A DNA stretch of 64,000 bases from Kineothrix alysoides (lineage in GTDB: Bacteria > Bacillota > Clostridia > Lachnospirales > Lachnospiraceae), in contig NZ_JPNB01000002.1 in assembly GCF_000732725.1 (NCBI RefSeq), positions 248,001 through 312,000 of the forward strand. Reading direction: 5' to 3'. This document shows positions 62,986-64,000 of this stretch, one piece after another. Position numbers and translations under genes: made by a program. The first letter of the stretch is position 1. Each line of letters starts with the position of its first letter. The notes under the pieces are model-generated. The model was not told the origin of the DNA. It saw nothing but the letters and a program-made list of their open reading frames with translations, and searched no databases.

Positions 62986-63936
62986 TTAATTAATTTCTCT
63001 TACTCTGCAGCAAGCTACATAATGGTTTTTTTCAATCTCTTCCAGCTTTTGAGGTTGTTTACAGTCCTTAATCGCGTAGGGACACCTCGCTAAAAATCTG
63101 CAGCCCTGCTCCGGATTAATCGGCGAGGTGATTTCTCCCTTTAGCTGAACCCGCTGCATGGGGTGATAAATATCTGTAGATGGAATAGCTGACAGCAAAG
63201 CTTGCGTATAAGGGTGAAGTGTATTTAGAAACAAATCTTCTGTGGATGCCTTCTCTACAAGCTGTCCCAGGTACATGACACAAATTGTATTGGAAATATG
63301 TCTTACTACAGAAAGATCATGCGTCACAAACATATATGCAATTCCTGTTTTTTCCTGCAGATCCATAAGTAAATTCAATACTTGCGCCTGAATCGAGACA
63401 TCTAATGCCGATACGGGTTCATCACAAACAATAAAATCCGGATTCAGCGCTAATGCCCTGGCGATACCCACTCTTTGACGACGGCCCCCATCTAATTCAT
63501 GGGGATAGGATTGTCTTAGCCTCTCATCTACACCCACTAATTCCATTAATCTATGCGTCTGATCTTTTAATTCAGCTTTTGTTTTGTAAAGTTTAGAATG
63601 TCTTAAGGGTTCCATAATCGTAGATTCGATACGAATTCTCGGATTAAGGCTTGAATATGGATCCTGAAATACAATCTGCATTTTCTCTCGTACCCGCCTT
63701 AATTCATTTCCCTTTGCATTTGTAATATCATTTCCATTTAATAAGATCTTACCACCCGTTGCATCCTGCAATCTTATCATGGTTCTTCCCAACGTGCTTT
63801 TTCCACATCCTGATTCTCCAACAACACCTAGCGTTTCGCCTTTTTCAATCTTGAAAGAAACATCGTCTACTGCGTGATTAAGCCCAGTTGGAACTTTAAA
63901 GTACTTTTTTAAATTTTGCACTTCAATTAATGACAT
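62986..63936 (-). CDS. oligopeptide/dipeptide ABC transporter ATP-binding protein (DppF/OppF-like)
   Basis: A 316-residue ATPase. Walker A is GESGCGKSTLG, the Q-loop VFQDPYSSLNPR, Walker B IVCDEPVSALD and the H-loop THDLS. The signature is ELDGGRRQRVGIARAL rather than LSGGQ, a variant I believe is common in this subfamily. The C-terminal HPYTQALLSAIP and GCRFLARCPYAIKDCKQP mark the oligopeptide branch. It powers peptide (or nickel/other) import with the partner whose end is at the window edge, overlapping its stop by 10 bp. Confidence 0.92.
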   Translation of the reverse strand: MSLIEVQNLKKYFKVPTGLNHAVDDVSFKIEKGETLGVVGESGCGKSTLGRTMIRLQDATGGKILLNGNDITNAKGNELRRVREKMQIVFQDPYSSLNPRIRIESTIMEPLRHSKLYKTKAELKDQTHRLMELVGVDERLRQSYPHELDGGRRQRVGIARALALNPDFIVCDEPVSALDVSIQAQVLNLLMDLQEKTGIAYMFVTHDLSVVRHISNTICVMYLGQLVEKASTEDLFLNTLHPYTQALLSAIPSTDIYHPMQRVQLKGEITSPINPEQGCRFLARCPYAIKDCKQPQKLEEIEKNHYVACCRVREIN

Positions 63937-64000
63937 GTTTTCTCCTCCTGTTTTAAGTTACAGCACCGGCAAAAATGTCCTTCCGCTATTTCAGCAAATG
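63927..64000 (-). CDS. oligopeptide ABC transporter ATP-binding protein (DppD/OppD-like), C-terminus only
   Basis: The last 23 codons read FAEIAEGHFCRCCNLKQEEK TCH, then TAA at 63927-63929, overlapping the following ATPase start by 10 bp. The EGHF(x)RC tail is typical of Opp/DppD C-termini. The rest of the gene lies beyond the window. Confidence 0.5.
   Translation of the reverse strand, partial: FAEIAEGHFCRCCNLKQEEKTCH

Overview
The window looks like chromosome of a motile, endospore-forming, low-GC Firmicute, most likely a member of Lachnospiraceae. The evidence is AT-rich DNA, Clostridia-type ribosome binding sites, a late flagellar operon with the CsrA-FliW pair and two tandem FlgK genes, both dipicolinate synthase subunits (sporulation), and CUT1 and Opp/Dpp transporters. 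No tRNA, rRNA or CRISPR array was seen. The genus cannot be fixed from the sequence alone.

Region 1 (1-25,000) is a glycan and surface-modification island directly downstream of the flagellin gene. It holds three paralogous CgeB-like glycosyltransferases, a StrF-like transferase, a GT2-methyltransferase-CgeB fusion, a GT11 fucosyltransferase, a GT2-TPR protein and a flagellin lysine N-methylase (FliB). Further on come a CDP-glycerol-transferase-like giant, an aldo/keto reductase, an FrhB-acyltransferase-Rossmann fusion, a polysaccharide pyruvyl transferase and a radical SAM protein. The island is decaying and rearranging: a GT2 gene broken by loss of one G, a shredded GT2, and reciprocal relics of a duplicated pyruvyltransferase/Rossmann-protein pair. 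An IS110-family element appears to have separated one glycosyltransferase from its Shine-Dalgarno. The most likely joint function is modification of flagellin or another surface polymer.

Region 2 (25,000-36,350) is the late flagellar regulon on the minus strand: flagellin; flaG-fliD-fliS plus a FliT/FlgN-like chaperone; and flgM-flgN-flgK-flgK-flgL-fliW-csrA. Three sigma-28 promoters, each TAAA-N15-nCCGATAn, drive these units. The flagellin leader carries two adjacent hairpins of identical architecture (6-bp stem, AAGGAR hexaloop), the second enclosing the Shine-Dalgarno. A third hairpin of the same type encloses the flaG Shine-Dalgarno. These are strong candidate CsrA sites, and csrA-fliW lies 4 kb away.

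Region 3 (36,344-46,850) has dipicolinate synthase B and A, asparagine synthetase, motA-motB, a chemoreceptor, a relic of a second chemoreceptor, and a membrane GGDEF-EAL protein with a periplasmic ABC-substrate-like sensor.

Region 4 (47,000-64,000) is accessory: a TetR regulator with a methyltransferase and a zinc-ribbon membrane protein, a cyclase-fold-like protein, and a LysR gene facing a YeiH-type transporter across a 45-copy heptanucleotide array. It continues with a PAP2 phosphatase, a CUT1 sugar importer under a triple-palindrome operator beside a PadR gene, an IS256-family element, a second chemoreceptor with a paired-palindrome promoter, and the end of an Opp/Dpp operon.
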